A program made the translations under genes and the position numbers. Positions 37,803 to 46,001 of a stretch of 64,000 bases of DNA are shown here, piece after piece (the first letter of the stretch is position 1; each line of letters starts with the position of its first letter). This stretch comes from Chitiniphilus purpureus. GTDB taxonomy: Bacteria; Pseudomonadota; Gammaproteobacteria; Burkholderiales; Chitinibacteraceae. The stretch lies in NCBI RefSeq assembly GCF_025642115.1, contig NZ_CP106753.1, positions 698,501 through 762,500 on the forward strand. Reading direction: 5' to 3'. The notes below the pieces were generated by a model that was not told where the DNA came from, made no database searches, and worked only from the letters and a program-made list of their open reading frames with translations.

Positions 37803-38501
37803 ATGTCGCCACGTCTTTCAGCCGCCATACGGCTACTACTGAGCCCCGGTTTCATCTTGGCCGGATTTATCGTATATGGCAGAAGCTTGGAATTCCTTTT
37901 TGAATTAATTCCCATACCACAAGGTAGCTCACTGGTTTTTGGTGCGCTCATCGTGCAAGGGTTTTTAGCTGCTGCGATAACTTCTATTCTGTTCAGCCAT
38001 CTTTTGGCAATCATCTATCGGAAGTCGGCCGTGGTGGTGGCATTGGCAATGGCTCTCCCTGTACTTGTTTTGCGTTTTCCGGAATTACCGGTTTTCAATA
38101 GCAATGCCGTTACGATTATCATTTCTTCGTATGAGATTTTTGCATATGCAGTGCTATTGATTGCGGGTACTTGGCTGTCTCAACGACACTTGGCACACTC
38201 CAATGCTGCGGTCAGGCGGGATGCACTGCCTGCCTCGCCATTGGATGCAAATTCCATCGTTGTTCGGCATGGCAGGGGGAAGGTTTTGAAAAAAATAATC
38301 AAGGGTTTTGTGATTCTGGCAGTAATTTATTTTGTAGGATTGATTTTTATTAATAAAAATGTAAACCAATACTACGAAGAATGTGTAAATGAGTATAACG
38401 GTCGAGTGGAAAAAACGAAGGACGTTCAACTTATTGCCGCAGAGCTTAATTCTTGCGTTGAGAAGAAAAAGACTTTCATTGACCGTCTAATGATCAATTA
38501 G
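37803..38501 (+). CDS. Hypothetical membrane protein, 232 aa
   Basis: ATG 37803 after TTTGGAGCGTTC. Four to five hydrophobic segments in the first 150 residues (AIRLLLSPGFILAGFIVYG, SSLVFGALIVQGFLAAAITS, IFAYAVLLIAGTWLS), one more at about 180 (GFVILAVIYFVGLIFI), then a charged tail with two Cys (YYEECVNEYN, LNSCVEKKK). Strongly AT-rich with rare codons compared with the flanks, so acquired. No family recognised. It ends 187 bp before an insertion sequence. Confidence 0.6.
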   Translation: MSPRLSAAIRLLLSPGFILAGFIVYGRSLEFLFELIPIPQGSSLVFGALIVQGFLAAAITSILFSHLLAIIYRKSAVVVALAMALPVLVLRFPELPVFNSNAVTIIISSYEIFAYAVLLIAGTWLSQRHLAHSNAAVRRDALPASPLDANSIVVRHGRGKVLKKIIKGFVILAVIYFVGLIFINKNVNQYYEECVNEYNGRVEKTKDVQLIAAELNSCVEKKKTFIDRLMIN

Positions 38502-38688
38502 CGTGAAAGCACTACGGGTGAGATCTCGATGGAGGTGGAGACAGGGTACGGAATAGGCAAGACAGGAGGGAAAGCGGTGACCTTGCTATTGTTGCGCTAC
38601 GGTGCTCCTGCCACCCATTCGGAGCATGCACGTGTCACGGGAGTAGCTTCGGTTGCTTTGTATTTAGCGGTGTTGTTGGGCGTACTGG

Positions 38689-39601
38689 CTAGGTGTCTTG
38701 TCTCGGGCCATGATTTATCTCTACGCAGTTGGCGGTTCTACCTCGCACGTTCGGTTTTGAGTACGCTTCGCACCTCGATCTCCGGGTCCCGAGCATGAAC
38801 CTCCGTCTGCATGGTCGCGCCCGAACCACCCCAGCTGTCCGCGCCGACATCCAGGCTGCGCCGGCCACCATCACCGATGCCGGGCTGGCTCGCCGTTATG
38901 GCGTCAGCAAGCCCACCATGGCCAAGTGGCGCCGGCGCACCACCGTGCATGCCCGTCATGGCGTCAGTCGTCTGCAGGAACTCGCACCACAGCCGCCTAC
39001 CGACAAGGGCAAGCCGTCCAAGGCCTACGAACCCGGCTTCGTGCATGTGGATGTGAAATACCTGCCGCAAATGCCGGATGAAACGGCACGGCGCGACCTG
39101 TTCGTCGCCATCGACCGTGCCACGCGCTGGGTGTTCGTACAGATGCGGCCGCACAAGACCGCGGCGGCAGCACAAGCGTTTCTGGCCGCCTTGAACAAGG
39201 CCGCGCCATTCCGGATTCGTCCGGTGGTGAGCGACAACGGCAGCGCGTTCACGGATCGGCGGTTCAACAAGCAAAAGCAGGCCAGCGCCGAGCATGAATT
39301 TGACCGCCTGTGCGCTGCGTTGGGCATCGAGCACCGCCTGACCCAGCCGCGCCATCCGCAAACGAACGGGATGGTGGAACGCTTCAATGGGCGGATCAGC
39401 GAGGTGCTGGCCACGCACCGCTTCAACGCTGCCGAGGATCTGGCGCAGACGCGGACCCGCTACGTCGGACTGTACAACCAGCACCTGCCTCAGTTGGCCC
39501 TGCAGCACCGCATACCGCTTCAAGCGATGAAGGACTGGCAGAAGCAGAGGCCCGAGCTATTCAAAAAACGTGTAATCAATCGAGCGGGACTGGACATCTA
39601 G
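38689..39601 (+). mobile_element. IS481-family insertion sequence with internal deletion
   Basis: Left end CTAGGTGTCTTGTCTCG (38689-38705) and right end CGGGACTGGACATCTAG (39585-39601) are inverted copies, 13 of 17 positions. Both ends carry CTAG, the known IS481 target sequence, so the outer CTAG is read as the target duplication. Length inside is about 905 bp, shorter than the usual roughly 1.05 kb, matching the gap in the transposase. Confidence 0.75.
38795..39601 (+). pseudogene. IS481-family transposase, internally deleted
   Basis: A 268-residue reading frame. The N-terminal helix-turn-helix (NLRLHGRARTTPAVRADI, LARRYGVSKPTMAKWRRR) jumps directly to ARHGVSRLQELAP. About 57 residues normally between them (the second DNA-binding domain beginning D-R-S-H-R-P-H) are missing, in frame. 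The catalytic DDE is present: Asp in HVDVKYLPQ, Asp in VVSDNGSAF, Glu in NGMVERFNGR. Probably inactive in target binding. The TAG stop lies in the right-end CTAG. Confidence 0.78.
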
Positions 39602-39721
39602 GTTTGGTATTGCAAGGCACGGTTGGGCTGAATCTGGCAGTAGTCCTGCCGCCAACTGCCATGTTTGCGCTACAGGCCGGCGTAGGCGGCCGCAACACCA
39701 CCAGCACCGCCCCACAACCCT

Positions 39722-40051
39722 TCAACGGGCAGCGGCGTGCGGGCGGCGTAGCGGGGGCGGGCGGCGCGCGGCGCCGATGCGCTCCAGCGTCTGCGTCAGC
39801 GCGCAGACCGAGCGGCGGCAGGCGATGAAGCGCACGTTCTGTTTTTCCGCCGCGTCCCGGTAGTTGCGCATCACGTTATGGCCGAGGAAATCGGTGAACA
39901 GGATGACGATGTCCATGCCTTTGATGCCGGTGGGGGTGCGCTGATGCGACGGGTTGCGGCCGGTGACGTGATGGCCGATCCGGATGCCGTATTCGGCCAG
40001 CAACTGCGGGATATTGCCGAGGGTATCGGCGCCGACGAGATAGGCTTGCAT
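39722..40051 (-). CDS. DUF2325 domain protein
   Basis: A 109-residue protein of the DUF2325 family: YLVGADTLGNIPQLLAEYGI, HHVTGRNPSHQR, DIVILFTDFLGHNVMRNYRD and VRFIACRRSVCAL. The family is small, Rossmann-like and of unknown function, often with conserved His and Cys as here. The tail after residue 95 is unconserved. The upstream region holds an AT-rich promoter-like block and an octamer tandem repeat. Confidence 0.85.
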   Translation of the reverse strand: MQAYLVGADTLGNIPQLLAEYGIRIGHHVTGRNPSHQRTPTGIKGMDIVILFTDFLGHNVMRNYRDAAEKQNVRFIACRRSVCALTQTLERIGAARRPPPLRRPHAAAR

Positions 40052-40137
40052 CGCATGCTCCTGCCGGCGATCGGCCGGGGTGGAAGGGGGGCCGCAGGCT
40101 GGCGCGGCACCATTGCCTGTTCACCATATCAAGCCGT

Positions 40138-40195
40138 TTTTATTTTAAAAAATAATATAAATTTGTTTTGTTATTTGTTTTGGAAATAAAGAAGA
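40138..40195 (-). promoter_or_regulatory. AT-rich promoter region of DUF2325 gene
   Basis: A 58-bp block of almost pure A/T in a GC-rich region, 87 bp before the DUF2325 ATG. On the minus strand it contains TATATT/TATTAT -10-like hexamers. The tandem repeat begins 6 bp further upstream. Confidence 0.4.
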
Positions 40196-40201
40196 ATTGC
40201 C

Positions 40202-40273
40202 AGCCACCCAGCCACCCAGCCACCCAGCCACCCAGCCACCCAGCCACCCAGCCACCCAGCCACCCAGCCACCC
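40202..40273. repeat. Tandem repeat: nine exact copies of AGCCACCC
   Basis: Nine perfect 8-bp units (72 bp) plus a partial tenth. The unit is not a multiple of three and lies directly upstream of a promoter-like block, the layout of a slippage-prone simple repeat that tunes transcription of the downstream gene (DUF2325 on the minus strand). The 40274-40534 remainder holds no gene I can support. Confidence 0.9.
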
Positions 40274-40534
40274 AGCTGCAGCGGTGTGGCTGTTGTCTGT
40301 CCATAGATAGGTATTGCCTGCCTAAGGGGCGGTAGCGGCGCATGGCGCGGCTGGCGGTACGGCGGATGGGGAAGGCTGCGGCGGCGGGGCTGCCGGTGCG
40401 GGTGGAGCAGTTGCGTGGTTGTGGCGTACACATGGATCGGCGCGGCCGGTGTCGCTGTGAAAGGCGCCATGGCGGCGATGGGCGCGGCGGCTGTGGCCGG
40501 CCGTGCCCCGGCACCGGGCCGGGGCGATGGGGGG

Positions 40535-41584
40535 TCAGGGGGCCGGGTTGGGATGGTTCAGATGGATGGCATCCAGTTCGGCCAGGATCTCCTCGCCCAG
40601 CTTCAGGTTCACGCTGTCCAGGTTCTCCTTCAGCTGCGCCAGGTTGGTGGCGCCGATCAGGTTGCTGGCGGTGAACGGGCGGCTGTTGACGAAGGCCAGT
40701 GCCAGTTGCGCCGGAGACAGGCCGTGCTTCTTCGCCAGCTCGACATAGGCGCGCACGGCCGCTTCGGCCTGCGGCCTGGAATAGCGCACGAAGCGGTCGA
40801 ACAGCGCCAGGCGCGAGCCGGCCGGGCGGGCGCCGTCCAGGTACTTGCCGGTGAGCACGCCGAAGGCCAGCGGCGAATAGGCAAGCAGGCCGACCTGTTC
40901 GCGATGGCTGAATTCGGACAGGCCGATCTCGAAGGTGCGGTTGAGCAGGCTGTACGGGTTCTGGATCGAGACGATGCGGGGCAGCCCCAGCGTGTCGGCG
41001 GCCTTGACGAACTGCGCCAACCCCCACGGCGTTTCGTTGGAAACGCCGATATGGCGCACCTTGCCCGCCTTCACGAAGGCGGCCAGCACCGACAAGGTCT
41101 CCTCGATGGGCACGCTGTCTTCGTCTTCGATCCACGGATAGCCCAGCCGGCCGAAGGTGTTGGTGCTGCGGTCCGGCCAGTGCAGCTGGTACAGGTCCAC
41201 GTAGTCGGTCTGCAGCCGCTTGAGACTGTCGTGCAGTGCCTGGGTCAGGTTCCTGCGGTCATGCCGGGCCTCGCCGCCGCGCAGGTAGCGGGGCTGGTGC
41301 GGCTGGCGCTGCGGGCCGGCGGCCTTGGTGGCGATCAGCACGTCGTCGCGCCGGCCTCGCGCGGCCAGCCAGCTGCCGATGTACTGCTCGGTGCGGCCCT
41401 GCGTCTCCTGGGTCGGCGGCACCGGGTACATCTCGGCGGTGTCGATCAGGTTCACCCCGCGCTCGATGGCGTAGTCGAGCTGGGCGTGTGCCTCGGCCTC
41501 GGTGTTCTGCTGGCCCCAGGTCATGGTGCCCAGCCCGATCAGGCTGACGGACAGGTCGGTACGGCCTAGCTTGCGGTATTCCAT
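40535..41584 (-). CDS. Aldo/keto reductase (Tas-like)
   Basis: A 349-residue AKR. Tetrad: Asp in NLIDTAEMYPV with Tyr four residues on, Lys in IATKAAG and His in YQLHWPDR. Long Tas-type insert TQETQGRTEQYIGSWL and C-terminal NADPH loop GATNLAQLKENL. Reduces aldehydes or ketones with NADPH. It is the last gene of the ssuE-ssuF-sfnR group (44 bp after sfnR), so a carbonyl product of desulfonation is a reasonable substrate guess. Confidence 0.92.
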   Translation of the reverse strand: MEYRKLGRTDLSVSLIGLGTMTWGQQNTEAEAHAQLDYAIERGVNLIDTAEMYPVPPTQETQGRTEQYIGSWLAARGRRDDVLIATKAAGPQRQPHQPRYLRGGEARHDRRNLTQALHDSLKRLQTDYVDLYQLHWPDRSTNTFGRLGYPWIEDEDSVPIEETLSVLAAFVKAGKVRHIGVSNETPWGLAQFVKAADTLGLPRIVSIQNPYSLLNRTFEIGLSEFSHREQVGLLAYSPLAFGVLTGKYLDGARPAGSRLALFDRFVRYSRPQAEAAVRAYVELAKKHGLSPAQLALAFVNSRPFTASNLIGATNLAQLKENLDSVNLKLGEEILAELDAIHLNHPNPAP

Positions 41585-41628
41585 GGTGGTCCTCGTGGGT
41601 TGGAGGGCCGGGCCGGGGCCCGGCGCGG

Positions 41629-42717
<1,089 letters not shown>

Positions 42718-42783
42718 GGGGAAGGCTCCGTCCGGAATGGGAAAACCCGGACGGTCAGGCCGTCCGGTCAGTGGCCTGACGGG

Positions 42784-42999
42784 TTACAACGTGGCAATCG
42801 ACACCTCGGTGGATTTGACGAAGGCGATGACTTCGCTGCCGGGCTTGAGGTTGAGCTCCTTGACCGAACGGGTGGTGATCACCGAAGTGACGATGCCGGA
42901 CGGGGTGGATACATCCACTTCGGAGAGCACCGGCCCTTCGATGATTTCCTTGATGGTGCCGCGGAACTGGTTGCGAACGTTGATGGATTTGATGCTCAT
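42784..42999 (-). CDS. ssuF: Mop/TOBE-domain molbindin, SsuF-like
   Basis: A 71-residue protein with one TOBE/Mop domain (INVRNQFRGTIKEIIEGPV, SVKELNLKPGSEVIAFVK). Pseudomonas ssuEADCBF ends in a molbindin of the same size needed for growth on sulfonates, and the position beside ssuE supports this identity. It may bind oxyanions. Strong AGGAG before ATG 42999; 21 bp after ssuE. Confidence 0.85.
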   Translation of the reverse strand: MSIKSINVRNQFRGTIKEIIEGPVLSEVDVSTPSGIVTSVITTRSVKELNLKPGSEVIAFVKSTEVSIATL

Positions 43000-43020
43000 G
43001 CTGGCGTCTCCTGGTGGGGG

Positions 43021-43617
43021 TCAGATGCTGATGCGTGCCGCGGCAACCTGCCGCGGCAGTTCTTCGGGATGCAGTTGCACGCTGCCTGGGTCGGGCAGGT
43101 GGGCGATCAGGCGGCCGACAGCGTGGTGCAGCCGGGCGTCAATGTCCTCGCCCACCTGGTAGCTGCCGTCGTCCTGCAGTGTGAAATCGCGGTCGGTGGC
43201 GTAGACGCCGCCGACGATGTGGCGGGCCTTCAAGGCGGACAGCACCGGTTGCAGCGCGTAGTCCACCGCCAGCAGGTGGCCCGGGCTGCCGCCGGTGGCC
43301 AGCGCCAGTGCCGCTTTCTGTTCCAGCGCGCGCTCGGGCAACAGGTCGAGCACCGCCTTGAGCGCGCCGCTGTAGGCGGCCTTGTAGACCGGGGTGGCGA
43401 CGATGAGGCCGTCGGCGGCGGCCAGGGCTTCGATGAAGCGGCGGATGGCGGGGCTGTCCCAACGGGCGTGGAGGAGATCGTCGCTGGGGAAGTCGGTCAG
43501 CGAGAAGGCCTGGGTGCGGGCGCCGTGGCTGGCAAGCAGCGCGCCGGCGCGCTGCAGCAGCGTGGTGGAGCGTGAGCGCTGGCTGGGGCTGCCGGCGAGC
43601 AGGACAACGGTGGACAT
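43021..43617 (-). CDS. ssuE: NADPH-dependent FMN reductase SsuE
   Basis: A 198-residue flavodoxin-fold reductase: LLAGSPSQRSRSTTLLQ (FMN phosphate loop), VATPVYKAAYSGALKAVLDLLP and GGSPGHLLAVDYALQPVL are SsuE hallmarks, including the YKAAYSG pi-helix with inserted Tyr. It supplies reduced FMN to a two-component monooxygenase (normally SsuD, MsuD or SfnG), none of which is in the window. First gene of the operon. Confidence 0.92.
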   Translation of the reverse strand: MSTVVLLAGSPSQRSRSTTLLQRAGALLASHGARTQAFSLTDFPSDDLLHARWDSPAIRRFIEALAAADGLIVATPVYKAAYSGALKAVLDLLPERALEQKAALALATGGSPGHLLAVDYALQPVLSALKARHIVGGVYATDRDFTLQDDGSYQVGEDIDARLHHAVGRLIAHLPDPGSVQLHPEELPRQVAAARISI

Positions 43618-43710
43618 GGCGAACGGGGCCCTCACTTCGGTTATTGCGGTGCACGTACAAAGTGCGTTAGGAAATATAAAACCGGATCAATATTACTTTT
43701 AATAATTTAT

Positions 43711-43724
43711 GATTTGTTAGATAT
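43711..43724. promoter_or_regulatory. Shared motif GATTTGTTAGATAT upstream of ssuE
   Basis: Matches the porin upstream motif (26446-26459) at 13 of 14 positions. It stands in the AT-rich block 43665-43730. A related GTTAGGAAATATA occurs at 43666-43678, 50 bp nearer the gene. Likely binding sites of a CysB/SsuR-like LysR regulator; that protein is not in the window. Confidence 0.5.
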
Positions 43725-44032
43725 AACGCGGCTCGATGTAGCGCCGGGCAGCACCCGCCAACGGCTGGCCAGGATTGCGCACGGGGTGGCGGTCCGAATC
43801 GGCAGTGGCAGCCGGTCTGGTCGGGCATGCAAGCGGCGTGCCCGGTCCCGCTGCAACCCGGGGCGAAGGTTGCGGACAGGATCCGGTGCGGCAGGCCTGG
43901 CGCGGCGCACACTACCTGGCGCCGCGGTCCCGGCAAAAGGCGCGTCCTGCCCCGACCACGCTGCATCGGCCTTGGCGTGGCCGCTGGCCGCATCGGTAGT
44001 GCCGCAGGTAGCGCGCGCAGCGGGGGCGGTTG
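43725..44032. other. 308-bp gap
   Basis: GC-rich spacer between the ssuE promoter and the end of the metallo-beta-lactamase gene. Open frames exist on both strands by composition only; no start signals or motifs. Nothing annotated. Confidence 0.4.
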
Positions 44033-44887
44033 CTAGTGCTGCGCGGCTTCCTCGGCCAGCCGCTCGGCAAGGCGGGCACGGCCCTGCTCGGCGTAACGGC
44101 GGCAGGCGTGCGGATCGATGAAGGCGGCGTTGCCCCGTTCCGGCTGGCGCGCCTGGCGTGCCCACAACCCGCCAGCTTCGGGGTGGGCGGCGATCAGGAT
44201 GTCGCAGGGCAGCGCGGCGATGCGCGCGATCGAGCGCTCGACATCGGCCTTGGCCTCGGGATAGGCGCGGTCGCCACTGTAGCGGAAGCGCTTGCCGCCG
44301 TAGGCGGAAAGGCTGTCGGCGTAGACCAGGCTGGCGGTGCGTCCATGCTCGGTGGCCTGCCAGGTCCAGCTGACGCCGCCGGGCGTATGGCCCGGGGTGA
44401 AATGCGCGGTGACCGCGAGCGGCCCCAGCCGGATCACCTCGCCATCCGCCACCGCACGGGTGTTGCGCACCGCGGCGAAGTCGGCCAGCCCGCCGTACTG
44501 TGGATCGTCCGGCAATGGGCGGCCGTGCCGCAGCACTGCCACACCCCATGCGCTGCTCAACACCGTGGCGCCGCTCAGCCGCTGCAACCATGCAATGCCG
44601 CCGGCGTGGTCGAAATGCGGATGCGAGTTGAGGATGTAGCGGATGTCCTCGGGCCTGAAACCCAGCTGCCGGATGCGCCGCGCGATCTGCTGCGGTGAGC
44701 GGGGGCTGCCGCCGTCGATCAGGATATGCCCGGCCGGCGAGGTGATCAGTACCGCGCTCAAGCCGCGGGGACCGACGTAATAGGTATTCCCGTACAGCGC
44801 GAATGGGGCCTGTGGCGCGTCCCAGGCAGCCTGATCGGCCCAGGCAGCGCTGCCGAGCAGGGTGGCGAGGGTAAGCAAGGCTTTCAT
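44033..44887 (-). CDS. Subclass B3-type metallo-beta-lactamase-fold hydrolase
   Basis: A 284-residue exported protein (signal MKALLTLATLLGSAAWA). All zinc ligands of subclass B3 are in place: His89-x-His91-x-Asp93-His94 (SHPHFDHAGG), His167 (TPGHTPGG) and His235 (AAHPEAGG). It also has the B3 phrase GHILIDGGSPRSPQQI. It may hydrolyse beta-lactams, or be an environmental lactonase of the same subclass; activity must be tested. Divergent from a methyltransferase operon. Confidence 0.88.
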   Translation of the reverse strand: MKALLTLATLLGSAAWADQAAWDAPQAPFALYGNTYYVGPRGLSAVLITSPAGHILIDGGSPRSPQQIARRIRQLGFRPEDIRYILNSHPHFDHAGGIAWLQRLSGATVLSSAWGVAVLRHGRPLPDDPQYGGLADFAAVRNTRAVADGEVIRLGPLAVTAHFTPGHTPGGVSWTWQATEHGRTASLVYADSLSAYGGKRFRYSGDRAYPEAKADVERSIARIAALPCDILIAAHPEAGGLWARQARQPERGNAAFIDPHACRRYAEQGRARLAERLAEEAAQH

Positions 44888-45108
44888 CGTGTTCTCCCGG
44901 TGGTGGCATGGGGCCCGCCGGTGGTGGCAGGCATCGGTGCGGCCCAGTGTAGGCGCGGCGGCGGTGCGCTCGCAGGCATGCCGCCGTCACCGCTGTCACG
45001 CCGTGGCCATGTACGAAACGGTGCAATGTGGGGGCGGCGCTGCTGGCTGCCCAGCAGCCGGTCGGCCCCGGGTGCGCGCAATGCCGCGTCCTGGGCCGAC
45101 CGCGGCCG

Positions 45109-45124
45109 TGGCATGCCTTGTGCT
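45109..45124 (+). promoter_or_regulatory. Possible sigma-54 promoter of the methyltransferase-flavoprotein operon
   Basis: TGGCATG-CCTT-GTGCT: correct GG/GC spacing with two mismatches. Predicted start near 45136, ahead of GGGAGG and ATG 45165. Weaker than the two other sites; composition makes chance matches possible. Confidence 0.35.
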
Positions 45125-45164
45125 GGCACCACAGCATCTCCATGACCCGTCTGCGGGAGGTGCG

Positions 45165-45977
45165 ATGTCCGGTCCCAGTCTGATGCTCGATACCCCGGAG
45201 CTGGCCCGCCATTACGAGGCGGTCAGCGTCGGGCGGCAGTTCCAGGCGGGTTTGCAGCTGGTGGCGGCGCTGCGCATCCGTCCCGGCGAGCGGGTGCTCG
45301 ATGTCGGTTGCGGTACCGGGTTGCTGGCCGAGCATGTGGCCGGGCTCGTCGGCCCCGCCGGCCGGGTGGTGGGCATCGACCCGCTGTCGCTGCGCATCGA
45401 GCTGGCCCGGCAGCACCGCCGCGAGCCGGGCAACCTCACCTTCGCCGTCGGCAATGCCTATGCGCTCGATGTCTTCGAGCCGGAGGCGTTCGACGTGGTG
45501 TATCTGAACGCGGTGTTGCATTGGCTTGCCGACAAGCCGCAGGCGCTGGCGCAGATCCGTCAGGTGCTGCGGCCGGGTGGGCGCATCGGCATCGCCACCG
45601 GCTCGCGCGAGCATCCCGGTGCGTTGCAGCGTGTGCGTCACGCGGTGTTGTCGCAGCCGCCGTACGACGCCTACCCCCAGGCGCGCGACGGTGCCTCGGC
45701 ACGGGTGGACGCGGCCGAACTGGGGGCGCTGTTGACCGCCGCCGGCTTTGATGCGGTGCGCATCGACGTGCGCCCTGACACCCAGGTGCATGCCGATGCC
45801 GATGCGGCGATCGCCTTTTCGCAAGCCAGTTCGTTCGGCAATTTCCTCGGCCATTTGCCCGAAGCGCTGCGCGCCGGCGCACGCGAAGCCATCCGCGTCG
45901 CGCTTGACGCGCAGCGCCAGCAAGCGGGTGTGCGTCAGCAAGGCGCCCGCCTGTACGCCATCGCCTTGCGGGCCTGA
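45165..45977 (+). CDS. Class I SAM-dependent methyltransferase
   Basis: A 270-residue enzyme: motif I VLDVGCGTGLLAEH, acidic residue GIDPLSLRIELA, post-motif LNAVLHWLADKPQAL and RPGGRIGIATG. It belongs to the UbiE/TAM-like group. The C-terminal region (AELGALLTAAGFD onward) would bind the acceptor, which is unknown. GGGAGG ribosome site. It is followed 24 bp later by a flavoprotein gene, so it may modify the same organosulfur substrate or product. Confidence 0.88.
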   Translation: MSGPSLMLDTPELARHYEAVSVGRQFQAGLQLVAALRIRPGERVLDVGCGTGLLAEHVAGLVGPAGRVVGIDPLSLRIELARQHRREPGNLTFAVGNAYALDVFEPEAFDVVYLNAVLHWLADKPQALAQIRQVLRPGGRIGIATGSREHPGALQRVRHAVLSQPPYDAYPQARDGASARVDAAELGALLTAAGFDAVRIDVRPDTQVHADADAAIAFSQASSFGNFLGHLPEALRAGAREAIRVALDAQRQQAGVRQQGARLYAIALRA

Positions 45978-46001
45978 GCCCGCTGCCACAAGGAGCCCTG
46001 C

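Noticed and set aside
38529..38798. Gene interrupted by the insertion sequence
   Set aside because: The frame stays open if the element is removed, but the joined peptide has no coherent features; open by chance.
40202..40273. CRISPR array
   Set aside because: The units are 8 bp, head-to-tail and without spacers.
40171..40470. Possible protein with repeated WVAGWLGG from the octamer repeat
   Set aside because: The frame depends wholly on the repeat and has no ribosome site; an 8-bp unit gives a repeating octapeptide in any frame.
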